Assembly: GCF_040412425.1 (NCBI RefSeq)
Contig: NC_089741.1
Span: forward strand, 36,362,420 to 36,426,419
Origin: Macrobrachium rosenbergii
Lineage: Eukaryota; Arthropoda; Malacostraca; Decapoda; Palaemonidae
DNA: 64,000 nt
Direction of reading: 5' to 3'
Shown here: piece after piece, positions 1 through 12,700 of the stretch
Position numbering within the stretch: position 1 is the stretch's first letter
Layout of the letters: every line of letters starts with the position of its first letter
The notes under the pieces: generated by a model
Told to the model about the DNA's origin: nothing
The model's input: only the letters and a program-made list of their open reading frames with translations
Database searches by the model: none
Program-made: the position numbers and the translations under genes

Positions 1-1
1 A

Positions 2-460
2 GTGCCACCGCGTCCTGAAATGTTACTGTTACCTATACCTCTGAAAGCAAATTTACCTCATCCTTCATCATGTCCTCTTCCAACTCCTCCATCTCATATA
101 TTTATGCCAGGTCACTCTTCACCTCCCTACTCCATGCAGAACTCGCAGTACTCTAATCCCAATCATTTACAAAAGCCCCAGAGTGGTGTCTACCATCACC
201 TCCACAAATATTCTTCCAATAAAGTATCGTCACAAACATCTTCACGGTCTGTTAATCATCACAAATCAGGATTGTCTAATAGCTCATTCACCCCACCCAT
301 TTCCTCATCTAGTCACCAAAAACAGAGTAGATCAAATCAACTTCACCACCACCCGACCCTTAAAAATCTCCACCAGAGAAGTCGCAACAGTTCTCCCAGT
401 GGCTCCGTGTTTGTTACACGTCCCACTGCCAAGACTGCACCCCTGGTGCTTGCCAAACAG
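2..460 (+). CDS. Partial internal exon of an unidentified gene, Ser/His/Gln/Pro-rich
   Basis: The frame is open from the left window edge, so the true start lies outside. About 153 residues are visible. They are low complexity: proline-rich at first (PLPTPPSHIFMPG), then rich in Ser, His, Gln and Asn (SSSSHQKQSRSNQLHHH), ending in a basic stretch around VFVTRPTAKTAPLVLAKQ. I see no folded domain, signal peptide or membrane segment, and the composition suggests a disordered C-terminal tail of a regulatory or RNA-binding type protein. I do not recognise the family. The exon can end at CAG (458-460) before a weak GTCTGT donor, which joins in phase 0 to the exon at 3115. Without splicing, the frame stops three codons later at 467-469. 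Coding is likely; identity is unknown. Confidence 0.6.
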
Positions 461-816
461 GTCTGTTAAAATAGATATTGTGGGATTTATAGTTTGGTAC
501 AGTACTGAGTTTGGCATGCTTAAATGGTAATATTTTACTGAAATGGGAGTTTTTTTATATGCAGTATACAAGGGTGTATCAGTTATGTAATGTTTTTGCT
601 GTAAATCATTACCCCTAGAAGTGCTGGAGTTTAGATTATATAATTCCAGTGGGTTACCAGCTTAATGTTTACACTGTTTTCTGGGAAAGATATTATAGAT
701 ATAAAGTAAAAACTGAGACTGATTGAGGTATCTATATTTTGTACAAGTTTTGTCGGTGTACAGATAAGTATGTTAGTATCATTGGATAGATGTATTTGTA
801 GATGAAGTTTGAAATC

Positions 817-819
<3 letters not shown>

Positions 820-901
<82 letters not shown>
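820..901. repeat. (CT)n microsatellite
   Basis: About 40 uninterrupted CT units. The Arg-Glu open frames on the minus strand here are artefacts of this repeat. Confidence 0.98.
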
Positions 902-904
<3 letters not shown>

Positions 905-1858
905 CTCCATCAAGCTGTTTCTTCTAATAAGGGTGACTCTAAAGAAGAAGAAGAAAAGAGAGTAGTCACAGCCACAATGATTTTTTAGCATTTGAATCAT
1001 GAATGTTCACCCTGTGCATGGAAATAGCACCATTATGTGTCTTGTGCGTGTTTGCAAAGGCTCATCAAGTACTCATCAAACATCTGCCTGTACTATGCCA
1101 TTCACCTCTTTATCTTACATTTGTTCTGTCCTACTTCCCAATGCTTCTAAATCATAAATTTTTTATAAGACTTTTTCCATAATCTGTTATCCTCACTTGA
1201 TCAACACATATCAAAACACCCTTGACTATTTTTTTTTGCCTCCCTCAGCACTTTTACCATTTTTGTATCTCCACATTTCTCATCATTTCATTCATCCCAT
1301 ATCAATTATATGCTCTGTGGACAATTATATATCTCTCTACAACCATTATTTTTAATTTTTACTCAGTATGTTTAGTTAACTTTCAGAAATGTGTTGGCCT
1401 AACAATCCCTTCCTAAAGTCCAATGTTTGCTTTTATGGAGGACGGTTTTCTCTTTGGTAGCATTTACATACAGCCTGTTATATTCTCATCTTAATCTGTT
1501 ATGTTACTCTCCTCTCATCTGTTAAATTTTATTTATTTATATGTATCAACTCTTTCCATTCTTCACCAACCATATCAACATTCATTGCTTCACCATCATG
1601 GGTTGAATTTGCTCTATACTTTGATGTTCTGCTTGGTCATATTGACTTTTAACCCTCTTGTAATACAATCACTCAAGCATCAGCCACTCTACACTACACC
1701 TATGACCATTTACTTTTCGTATCTTACAACTTTGCACCACATCTGGTTTTTTTGCTACTTGCATCACTCCAGCTGGTAAAGGTATATCCATCCCAGAGAG
1801 ACATGACACACTTGCCTGTGACCCCTGTTCCACCAAACCACACTGTACTGTTTGCATG

Positions 1859-2016
1859 TTCCTAACCAGTCACTGTCCCCAGCTTATATTCCAAACCCAC
1901 TATGGTCCTGTGTGCATATTCCAAACCAGTCACGGTCCCATGTGCGCACTGTATTCCAAGCTAGTTAATGTCCAGTTTGCATATTCCAAACCAGCCACCA
2001 TCCTGTGCCCTCTTTA
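1859..2016. repeat. Decayed 30-bp minisatellite, five units
   Basis: Units begin with TTCCWAACCAGT-like sequence at 1859, 1889, 1919, 1954 and 1984. Spacing is 30, 30, 35 and 30 bp. They share a TTCCAAACC..GTCC..TGTGC..A pattern with considerable divergence. Confidence 0.75.
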
Positions 2017-3114
2017 TTCCCTCAGCCATTTCCATAATTATTCTCAGATTTAAACTTATTTCCTCCTTTTAAGCTTCATTCAGATCTACCTCCCTTCTTT
2101 CCTGGGGTTATGGTTTTAGGAAATAGTGGAGTAAAGTTTCAAAACTTGTTAGATAGACCCTGAAGCAGTAAGATTTTAGTGGGAAGGATTAGAACTAACA
2201 ACGTTCTTGGGGATAGTTTGAATGAGTGTATGTTTCTAAGAGGAAAGATAGAAAATATTTAACAATCAGTGAAAAATGCAACAAATTTGAGGAGGTGGTT
2301 TGTTGATTGAAGACTTCTTGAGGGATTGTGCTGGAACATGATCTGTGGCATATACCATGCAAGTCTTTAAAAAAGATATGAGAATAATCATCATACTTCT
2401 GTAGAAATGGGTAATTTGCATAGACTAAAAGTACTTAAGACTTGATCTTTAAGGTAAGAGGGAAATTAATATACATAGTAAAGTCAGGAATAAGTTTCAG
2501 TAGTTTATTATTTTTCTTGTTTTGTTAGCAAGGGGGTAGTTTCATACCTTGAACTTTTGAAGGGACCTGGTTTTGCTGAAATTAATAACAGCACCATACT
2601 TGTGCTATGCCTATTCTTGTTTTTATCCTTAACAGTTGTGTATACAGCAAATTGATGTTAAAAATACCATGCACAGCCCATAGTATACACGAAAGCAAAT
2701 GAGTAGAAAAAATGCACAGCTATAAAAAATCACATGAAAATCTGATAGAAATCCCATATTTTTACACAACACAGAAAGAATGCTAAAATCCAAAATGTTT
2801 TATATCTGGTAGCAGTTTTCCTTTTAACTTGGTAGTGTTAGATGGAAAAATAGTTTGTTAACATTTTCAACTTTAGAGTTGATTCTTTTTTTTTACGAAC
2901 CAGAGATTTCCTCGTGTTTTGGTACCTTTCATCCATGTTCTGTATTGCTTTAGCTATGTTATACTGTAATGGTTATTAAAAGTTTGTTTTAAATTTCATT
3001 TCTTGAAAGCAGTTGAGTAACTTGATAACAGTGTGATGCTGGTGTGTATAATGTACTAAGAAATGTATGTCTTGAAGATTGCATCTTTCATTTTCATTTA
3101 TTTTCTCTTTCCAG

Positions 3115-3177
3115 AAACTATCGTGTGTTGAACTTCCCGACATCGTTAACCCAGACCCCAGAATTGGCTGCCTGTAA
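3115..3177 (+). CDS. Terminal coding exon of the left-edge gene
   Basis: A TTTCTCTTTCCAG acceptor is followed by 20 codons (KLSCVELPDIVNPDPRIGCL) and a TAA stop at 3175-3177. The phase matches the exon ending at 460, so the joined C-terminus would read LVLAKQ-KLSCVELPDIVNP. This short tail is much less repetitive than the preceding exon, as expected if it is a conserved C-terminal motif, but I cannot name a family with it. It is supported by phase compatibility and a good acceptor and weakened by the poor donor upstream. The alternative is that the gene ends at 469 and this is chance. Confidence 0.5.
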   Translation, partial: KLSCVELPDIVNPDPRIGCL

Positions 3178-6100
3178 ACAGAAATTTGTTATAAATATTA
3201 ATTAAACACGAAGGGGCTTCATCAGTTTTCTTACACGTTGTGGCGGCTCAAGAACTGCAGCAGATGTCAAGTAAGCGAAGGTGACGACTGATATCAAATT
3301 CTTACCTTAACGGGATGGTTGTTTTATTGGTTAATATAAAGGAGATTTGAAATGGATTGGTCACATTTTAAAAAAAATGTATGATTAACTGCTTTTGTTT
3401 TTTTAATTGAGTGGTTATTTCTGTCATTATTTGTTTACTGATTGTAATGTGAAAAGTTACAATCATAGGTCATTTTATTTTACATGAACTTGGGAAACTG
3501 ATATGAGAGAGCCCCATAATTTGCTCACCTTCGAAAACTGTCAGATACTTTTGTGTTTAACAGGTAGTGTTATGTGAAATCTTTTGAGACTAAGTTGTGG
3601 GGTTTAAGTGAGCTACTGAAATACTGTGTACTGTATCGCTTTTCCATATTGGGCCTACGTTACCGAATTTTGAGAGTCGTGTATTATTTTGGATATTTAT
3701 ATTTATGCCCAGTATGAATCCTGTTGTCATTTCATAAAACACAAACCACTACCTTTTGTGTCAAGTAATTGGAAGCGATGATGATGATGAAGAAGAAGAA
3801 GAAGAAGAAGAAATGTGTGCGTTGATTGCATATACTTAAGTGTTCTTCAAGTGGTGTAGCACTTAGGGATTGGTAGCAGCAGGCAATATCTATACTTATA
3901 CTTTATTATTCATTCCACTATTCTTAGTACATACAAGCATTTATCATTCATTGCATGGTAGTAAGACATGGTAAAGTACAATTATCCACATTTTACCATA
4001 TTTTTGGAATGTCATCCTCTAGATATGGTAAAGGGGTCCAATTAGTACAGTGTTCTCAAATACATGAAACAGACTGTCATCCTGGTCTCTTTTTAATTTT
4101 TCTTCATTGAAAGCTCTTGATTTGGTTGAAGTGTCATGGGGAGATTGTAACTTTGTTTGTTTGAAGAAATTGGATTTTACCGTTAGTGTCTCTCAGTTAT
4201 CAACCTTGGTAAAAAAAAAAAAAAAAAGGAAAAAAAGTAAATTTGACGTGATGAGGATACTTTTAATGATGATTCCTTGGTTTTATGTAAAATTAAACTT
4301 GCGTTGGAATGAAGACGATATTTTTAAAATTTACTTCATCCCTGGCATATTTTCCCCCCTCTTAATTCGTGTAGGTTCAGTGAATTCAACTTTTTCTTAC
4401 CTGTTGTTGAAGTTGTTTATCTTTCAAATATATGCATTTTGAAGCGTCACTTATTTGCTCCTTTGTGGATTCATGTTTGTGTCTGGCAACCTATGGTCAA
4501 TTCTAGCCCTTATGCTTAGAGATTGTTTAATGACAAATGATTTTTTTAATCCTTGATAGTGGCTTCGTGTTTTATATATCGTTTAAGAAGTCCATTCATG
4601 TGTGGTTGATGTTTGTTTCTGGATGTTGCTTACTAAGGAGCAATTTTATGGGTGAGATGTGTGTAAGTGTATCTGTTTCATGATAATGTTTAAGGAGTTT
4701 GTGAGCTTCAAATCCTCATGGACTGTTAGATATAAAAATCGAAAACAGATTTTGGCATAATTTCCATTTGATGGAGTAGGTATTTGATTGTGGTACAAAG
4801 CATGTTCCCATTGTCCAGAGTATTGTTACATAAAAGCAGAAGTGAACAGCATCCACTGCCAGATCTCTTCAGTTGAGAAAAAGACTGGATTTGTTATGTT
4901 GTAAAGTAGTCTTTATTAGGGTATAAAAGGACCCTATGTGAGCAGTGCAGGATGGAGTGTAGCAGCACTGGAGTACAGGTGTCTGCTAGCTCTGCTGCTT
5001 ACTTTTATGGACTACATTCTTCGTAAGGACAATAAACATTTGGAATTGAATATACGGTAATTGCTGAAATCTTTTAAGAAGGGCTCTAACACTAGGCACT
5101 TGAAAGAATGTTGCTCCCAAATTTTTCTTGAGCTTAATTTGCATATTTGGATGTTAAGTGTGACATTTCTTCTCTCATGTATTACCCAGAGTGGTAATGA
5201 TATGGACCAAACCTTGAAGAGGAGTAAGTTTTTTATCCTGTCCCTGAGATGAAATTGCCGGGTGCTAGATGCATAACAAACTGGAGTAAACTGTTGAAAA
5301 GATGTACTTTTGATTATAACTGTTTTGGGACACCCAGTGCATTTCTTAAGGATGAAAATTCTGGAAATCATAAGAATATTTTTGTAACGATAGCGTTGTT
5401 GTAGAAGGCCATAAATGTGGCACTTGATTCAGTCACTAGGATACCGGATGAAGTTCGCCAAAGGGATGCATTAGGGCTGTACAATTTGGTCACCATGTTT
5501 ACCACAAATGCGAAGAAAGAGTGTACATGAAGATGGTTGTCTATGAAGGTCGTAATTTGTACTTGATGTAGAATTGATACCTCACTTATGAATGTTAAAA
5601 TGCTAGTAGAGTCTGTACATTGTGCTGCTTGCCCCTGTGCTATGATGTCATCATATTTCAGTTATCATTTGGATATAGAAGTAAGGGTGATGGGCTTCAG
5701 ATGTGTTTACACTTAAGAGCCATTGTCATTTGAAAGTTAATCTATTCTTTACAGGATGCTATGGAAGTGAAGTCCTATAAATGATTATTATAATGTTTTG
5801 TATCTTCATCAGAAAATTTAATGTAGTTTACTGGACAAAATAAAATTTATAAAAGAAAAACTAAAAAAAAAGATTACGGTAGTAAGATTGCTACTCCATT
5901 CATCTCTCTAAAGATAGCAGTGAAAATGTGAAGTTTGGTAGAAATTTTATACAATCTTTTCCATGTGCAATCACATGCTATACTTTGATCTGTTCTCATA
6001 TTTACAGGTAATTGTTTCTTTAGCAACTGATGTATATTTATGTAGTGGCAACATTGTATTCGGAAGAAATTAGCGTGTACTTCAAGTAGTAGTGGTGAAA

Positions 6101-9100
6101 TATTTTATACTCAGTGATGAAAGCCTTCCATGGCAAAAACATTTATTTTTCAAATGTTATGACAAACGAAAATAGCAAAAAATAACAAAAGAGAAAATGT
6201 AAAATAAAAAGATAAAAGATAAAAACATTTATTGTTTTGTTTTCTTAGTTACAGAACTTTTTTTTCTCAGGTGTACTGTATCTTCTCAGTAAAAATTCAG
6301 CTTAGTCATGGAAAATTACCTGGATTTCTGCATCATTTAAAAGCTGAAAATGTGTTTTTGCATGATCGGACTTGGAGCTGCTTGTGGATAGAAACACCTG
6401 AAGTAAACAGCTTGAAGTTAATTTATAGAATTGAGAATGTTATCATTGCTTTAGCTAAATTGAGAAGGCCTTGTTTTTCTCTCTTCTTTAATGTCGCTTC
6501 TTTGTGAATTAATTGCTCTTACAGGTGTGGAATTTGAGTATTGATGTGGTTGACAGAGGCAGAAGACCTTTGTTAAACTTGTTCCTCTGTGTTTAAATTG
6601 AGCTCAATGAAATGACAGTCTTTAGACAGAAATGGCCAAATTAATGACAAAGTGGGTTTCAGGATGCCAGATGTAGACATGACAGAGAAGCCTTTGCAAC
6701 ACCCTTCTGTCCTCAAATGCAGTCATAATTTTCAAAATTTTATTTCATCTTTCCATGGCTTGTTCCTTTTACAAAAGATAATTTCAAAAAAAACCTTGTG
6801 TGGAAACTTTTGTGAGGTGGCAAAAATGGTTCCCCTTTTTAAAGCTGCTTGTCAAGTAGGGATACAAAAATAAGCAAATAATGAGTATTGAGGCCACTAA
6901 ATTGTGTAGGCTGGAAAAATGAAATTCAAACTCATTTTTACTATGTCCCTATTATTGTTATTTGGTACTGACAGGGGCAAGATTTGCAATTTTGACAATG
7001 TCAAGCACCATAAAGTCTGTGAAAATGGGCAAACTGCCATCATTGTGTTCAATAGTGAATGTGTCATTCTGACCTCAGGATAGATGTAAGTGAATCACTG
7101 GTGCAACAGTAAAAAATTGTAAGTTATTGAGAATTCAAGTCAGTGCAAACAGTTGAGCTATTTAATGATAAGCAGTTCGGCGTTGTTTTGTAATTGCTCA
7201 AATCCAAGCCATATGGGAGTTGAGAAAACTTAATCAGTCATTTGTCTGATAAATAAATATTACAAAAAAAAAAAAAAATTAAAAGAGGAAGTACCAAAAG
7301 AGCCAAATCATTAACAAAAATCAAGTTTCCAGGAACTTTCTGACTAAAATACTGTAGTTGAATAGACAGTGTCTTTATTTCTTTATCTAAGCAAACAGTC
7401 TATCAACAACAGAGACCTCGGAGAAAATGACCACAGGTGACAATGAAGAAATTATAGTTAATAATATAAGAATGTCACTTGAAAGGAAGACAGTACAAGA
7501 AAGGGATGTCTCATCTGTGTGTTGTAGGCCTTTTATTACGGTAGAACTAGCTTGGCAACTTGATTCAAGCTGGGGACATTGTGGATTTAGGAAGTGCAAC
7601 AAAACTCTAAAATTACAAGTTTGTTTACCACACAAAAGCTACCATTTAAATCACTGGTAGTTTGGTGTTTGGTACCCAGCTTGACTGATAGTTTATATTG
7701 GCTCTAAGGTAACATTTTTTCTCATGACCACAAATGAGTGAGAACCCAAGTAGAAATGGCCCTTTCTAGCCCCTACAAGCAAGAATACTGAGACAACTGT
7801 AAGAATTAATGTATACATGTACCTTTCCACTTGAGAACTGTGCTACGTTAAACAGAGGTTCTTCAGAATTAAATTTGATTAGCCGACATGATTTTCATAA
7901 ACACTTTCAGAAGCCATACCTAAATCAATAGGTCTCCAGTATCCCCTTGAAAATTCGTATACAAGAATGGCATTCCCATTTTCATTTAATTTTATATCAC
8001 TGTACATCATTGTCTCTTTCTTGTTAATCTTTCTTTCTTCCAGGAGCATGAATACGAACTCAGAAAAGTTGGAAACTTTTTTTATGGTAATAAAAGTGAA
8101 AATATTTGCCACTGTCGTCTTACTCCAGTTCCGACATATGTATCTGCCTTATTTGAGGTATTGTAGTGATACCTCAGTTAAGGAAATCATGAACAAAAAT
8201 GTGTAACGTAAATGAAGTCCAGTCCATCCAGGTACAAAGTTTTTACAAAGAATGAACCCTTTGGGCTAGGCTAGTGAGGTCTTAAGCTTGTAAACCTGAC
8301 AGTCTGAGTCAATTACTTGTTTATCTAACTAACCAGAACTCTAGCGCTCAAAGAAGTCAGCCAAAGTAAGGCTACTAAACAGAACACTGAGTGAGAAACT
8401 CAGCAGAAGAAATAAATTTTTGTAATCTTTCTGGGAAAAAAGTCCAAGGGATCCTAAAGTGGATTAGCAAGCTGCTGGAATATGTTGACTTGTAAATGGC
8501 ACCTTGCCAGGAATCCTGCTATTTCCTGACCTCATAAATCGGCACAGATGGAAACAATGGAATCATAATTTGTGACCAAATCATATGGAAATCAGGCTAC
8601 TTATACCAAAACCTCTTCAAGCTGAAAATATTGTAAGCTCGGTCATCTTACAAGAGAAGTGAATAATAATAATAATGATTATGAAGTGACTGAAGAAGCA
8701 AGAATTGCCCCCACTAAAAATTAGTGCTCTGATTTTGATATAGAATGAAAAGAAAATTAAGCAAATATGATAGAAGTCAGGAAAATGGAGACTGTATAAT
8801 TTCCCAGGCCTTCTACCTAATGAAGATGATTTCTTACTATTTAATTACGAAAAACAAGAATTCTGAGGAATACACTAGAGACCTCAAACTATATTAAATA
8901 CAACATAATAGCAATTCAATATAAGAAAATAGAACACCAATCAAATTTATTTGTTCTCTCTTGTGAAAGCTCAGTTCCGGGATGAGGCAATTTTAATATA
9001 ACAACAATGATTAAAAGTCTAACGACCGTAGAAATGTGATTTGCTACAGTTTTAAAACCAAGTTTGCACCAAGAAACTCTCTGCCAACTATCCACCAAAT

Positions 9101-9389
9101 CATCGTACCTGTAAGAAAACCAGTAAAGATCTGTAAAATAAATTTCTGACAAAGAAGCATCGTGATATGGCAGAGATTAAGGAAGGTTAAGTTATGATGA
9201 GTCTTTACAGAAATCTACAATTTTCAAAGAGACTTGAAGCAGAGACAGAAACAGACAAGATATTGCAAATCACTGCAATTCTCTCGCATAAGAGTTGTAA
9301 TGAGGAAAATAAGAAAAAAGCAATAGATGATTATCATTCACAGAATGAAATATAGAAAAATGGTCAAAGTTTATCTATTAAATACGAAA

Positions 9390-9392
<3 letters not shown>
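3178..9392 (+). other. Possible 3' UTR followed by intergenic DNA
   Basis: No coding exon recognised; open frames here are short and featureless. An ATTAAA at 3203-3208 and an AATAAA near 5838 are candidate poly(A) signals for the left-edge gene, so part of this may be a long 3' UTR. The only clear repeat is the trinucleotide tract at 3778. The rest is AT-rich unique-looking DNA. Confidence 0.4.
3778..3812. repeat. (GAT)n(GAA)n trinucleotide microsatellite
   Basis: About four GAT units run directly into about seven GAA units. Confidence 0.9.

Positions 9393-9445
<53 letters not shown>
9393..9445. repeat. (AC)n microsatellite upstream of MUL1
   Basis: About 26 AC units, roughly 180 bp before the MUL1 start codon. 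Unlike four other CA loci in the window, it has no adjoining TA tract. Confidence 0.97.
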
Positions 9446-9449
<4 letters not shown>

Positions 9450-9624
9450 AAGTCTAAAAGACCCGATAAATATAAGCTGCATAGGAGGTGCCGTTACAAA
9501 GCCACCATCTTTTCTCATGAATCACCGGGGAAAATATCTTGCAGAATCTCAAGATTTGCTCTTGAGAGTGACAGCTCCATTGCAGCATCATCGCCGGGCA
9601 ATACACTTGCCACAGTGATGAAAA

Positions 9625-9738
9625 ATGCCGATTAAAGACTACTTTCTGGATTTAGTTGGTCTGGGTGCTACTGCAGGCGTCAGCTATGCCCTGTTCTGCT
9701 TCCTTCGTGCCAGCAAGGAAACGCTGGAAAATTTAAAG
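9625..9738 (+). CDS. MUL1: MUL1 exon 1: start codon and first membrane segment
   Basis: ATG at 9625 opens 38 codons beginning MPIKDYFLDLVGLG and ending at a GTGAGT donor in phase 0. The start is chosen because it places one hydrophobic segment close to the N-terminus, as in other MUL1 proteins. Confidence 0.88.
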
Positions 9739-12700
9739 GTGAGTTAAGCCCAGGTCAGGGTCATTGTTGTTTTGCAGTATTAAAATGAATTTTGAATAAA
9801 TTAAAATGATTTTTAGACAAATTAAACGATTTTTAAATAAATTAAAATGATTTTATGTCAGACTCGTGAAGGTAGCTTGATGTTGGAGTATTTTGCCTGC
9901 CGTTTCTCGTGTTTTTCTTTTTTTTTTTTTGACCTCTATAGCCAGGTCAATTGCCGATAGGGTAACCGTCGACCTCTTCCGATAACAGTTAATTGCTGTT
10001 AACTGTCAGCCGCTGCATTCAGTTGCTGACAGTTGTCGGGCTCTGCAGTAAACTGCCAACAACTGTAGAGTCTACAGTCAGCTGCTGCCAATTGTCAGCC
10101 TCTGCAATAATCTGCTGCCAGTTTGCTAAACCATCCAAGTTAAGGCTGGCCCAGCCTCCAGATTTAGGCCCTGGCAAAGCTAGGGCATGGCAGGCTGCCA
10201 GCTGGGCATTAGGCTCGGCCAGGCCGAGTGTAGAACGAGGGGAACGGGTCCTGCAGACGAAAACTAACCTAACCCTTCCAAGAATGCCATATCTTGACCT
10301 AGCCGGACCTTACCTTCCTAACTTCACTTAGGGAACCATGCCCTGACCTGGCCAAGGGGCCTTCTCCCCTCCCCCAAAGTAGCACTAAACATCGGAGACA
10401 ATGGACCTAGCTTCCGTTCGGAGGTAGTCCCGTCGTTCTGCAAACTACCCACCTGGCCTAATCTTAGTAGCCCTACACCTCAACGTCTAGTCTGGTTCCT
10501 GGTTAAAGGAATGAGGTACCCAGAGCAGGTTATAATTTTAACATAATGGGTAGAAATAGGTGAGAAAGTTCATTCATTAAAAATAGGTAAAGAAAGTCTT
10601 TCTGATTCATTAAACTGTTGTTTAATCTTCTCATAGACCTTGCAGGCTGTCTTGAGGCAGCCTATGTAGACTTTAATGAATTATAGTCAGAAATGTACAG
10701 CATATTATTAGCAATAAGGTACTATGACTAGTGATTAAGGATGTTAAACACAGTTACTCTCTTGAGTCAGTGCAAACACCCATTAGTAATGCCTAAAGTG
10801 CACCACGTGAGATTCTCTTACAGCACTACCTTCCTACTGGGCCACATTTCTAGCCATTATGAAATAATATGGAATTTTCATGCCTCATGAGGTGCAAAAT
10901 AATGACTTTACCAGTTGTACCTTCTTCCCATCTCACTGGTAGGTTTTACTTAGTAAATGATAACTAATTTACTGAGCACTGGGAGTCAAAGGCTTTCCTT
11001 TCCTCCTGATTACAGTTATGGTATTAGTAGAGTGATAAATCTTGTATCCAATAAACCTTAAAATTGTTTACAAAATTCTTAATACTGAATGTCGTAGATA
11101 TGTCTACACAAATGGCTTTCTAGTATTGTCATACTTCATCCAAATTCTTTGTCCTTCCATTTATTTTAGGAGACACCTGAGTTGGAACTTGACACAGACC
11201 TCCTAGCTCTTGTATCTAAAAATGGGGCAGCATGCTGGCTTGCGTCCGTGGAGTTGTTCAAGCAACCGATGGATCTATTCGAGCCTTGCTCATCCAGAAG
11301 TGACAGGTGTGATATGGAGACACACCATCAAAGAACATCTCATTGCACAAGTCATGGGAGTTTGGTAAGGTTTTTCTGTGATGCCGTGTGTATCTCTTGT
11401 GATGTGCAACTCATTGTTGCCTTTCTAACCCTTACATGCTACAGTATACTTTTTGTAAACTTTAATCATTTGTTGAAAGTTCTGAGATGGTTATGATGTA
11501 ATGTAACCTTGTTTTAAAGGTTATATGGGTTATGATGTATTGTAACCTTGTTTTAAAGGTTATATTACATGATTATTGTGTACAGTAAACCCCGTATTCG
11601 CGTTCTCATGGTTCGGACTCACGATTGCGGGTTTCTCTGTGGAACATATCTAGCCATCATTCGCGGAAAATTCGCCCATTCGCGGTATTTTTCACTGAGA
11701 AATATTCACTAGTTACTGTATTTTCATATAATTTTCATGAATAAATGCACTTTTGTGATAAAACTATTAAAATACTCAGGTATAAGCATTTTTACAGGGT
11801 TTTTCTTAGTTTAAGCTATCAAAATGGGCACTTCTAAGTGTTTTTAGAGGGGTGTTAAGCATTCACGGATTTGACCTATTCGCGGGGCTGTGGACGCATC
11901 CCCGCGAATACGGGGTTCACTGTAATGTGATCTTCTGTTTATAATCATTTACTTTTACTGTGTGACCATATAATCTAGTTTAGTACTGCTACCTTTATTT
12001 CATAATCCAGTATCTTGCATGATAATAGACTGTTATTCTACATTTTCATATCAGTATTCTGTAACTGATGTTTTATACTGTATCTCATAAGTATTTTTAT
12101 GCCAATTACAAACCATTATTGTAGCAGAGCTTGCCATTACAGTACTAAGAGACAATGAGGAATTTACAAGAAGCAATAGTAGAAATAGATGGTGCAGTGG
12201 GAGACGATGGGTAAAAAACACAAAATTCTTCAATGGTACCTTTACTTTTATGCAGACACCACCTACTCAAAAACAAGCTACATTCCGGACGGCCGTTCGC
12301 ATGTTGAATTGTTTGTAAGTTGTTACAGTACTCTTTACAGTATGATATAAAACCAATGCTGAACAGCACTGCTCATTTTTATCTTAAAACTCAATACACT
12401 GAGTACTATTGTATAGAATTGCATAAAATAAAACTTAAGTTGAGTTAAGTATACCTTAGTTTAACCAGACCACTGAGCTGATTAACAGCTCTCCTAGGGC
12501 TGGCCCGAAGGATCAGACTTATTTTACGTGGCTAAGAACCAATTGGTTGCCTAGCAACAGGACCTACAGCTTATTGTGGAATCCGAACCACATTATATCG
12601 AGAAATGAATTTCCATCACCAGAAATAAATTCCTCTAATTCTTCATTGGCGGCCGGAGATTCGAACGTGGGCCCAGCAGTGTGCTAGCCGAGAACTATAC

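Larger units (their letters stand above)
461..3114 (+). other. Probable last intron of the left-edge gene
   Basis: AT-rich DNA lies between the weak donor at 461 and a good polypyrimidine-AG acceptor at 3113-3114. It holds a long CT microsatellite and a decayed 30-bp minisatellite, listed separately. The stretch from about 1080 to 2040 is pyrimidine-rich on the plus strand, like the stretches near 58-60 kb and 62.5-64 kb. No coding segment was recognised. Confidence 0.45.

Noticed and set aside
631..1000. Arg-Glu repeat open frames on the minus strand
   Set aside because: They are translations of the CT microsatellite, with no gene context. The same applies to Arg-Glu and Ser-Leu frames at 52.5-52.9 kb.
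9327..9635. 102-codon frame containing a His-Thr repeat upstream of MUL1
   Set aside because: It consists of the AC microsatellite plus 5' flank and overlaps the MUL1 start in another frame.
11182..11496. 104-codon plus-strand frame as a separate small gene
   Set aside because: It overlaps MUL1 exon 2 and reads through its donor. The recognisable protein lies partly in other frames.
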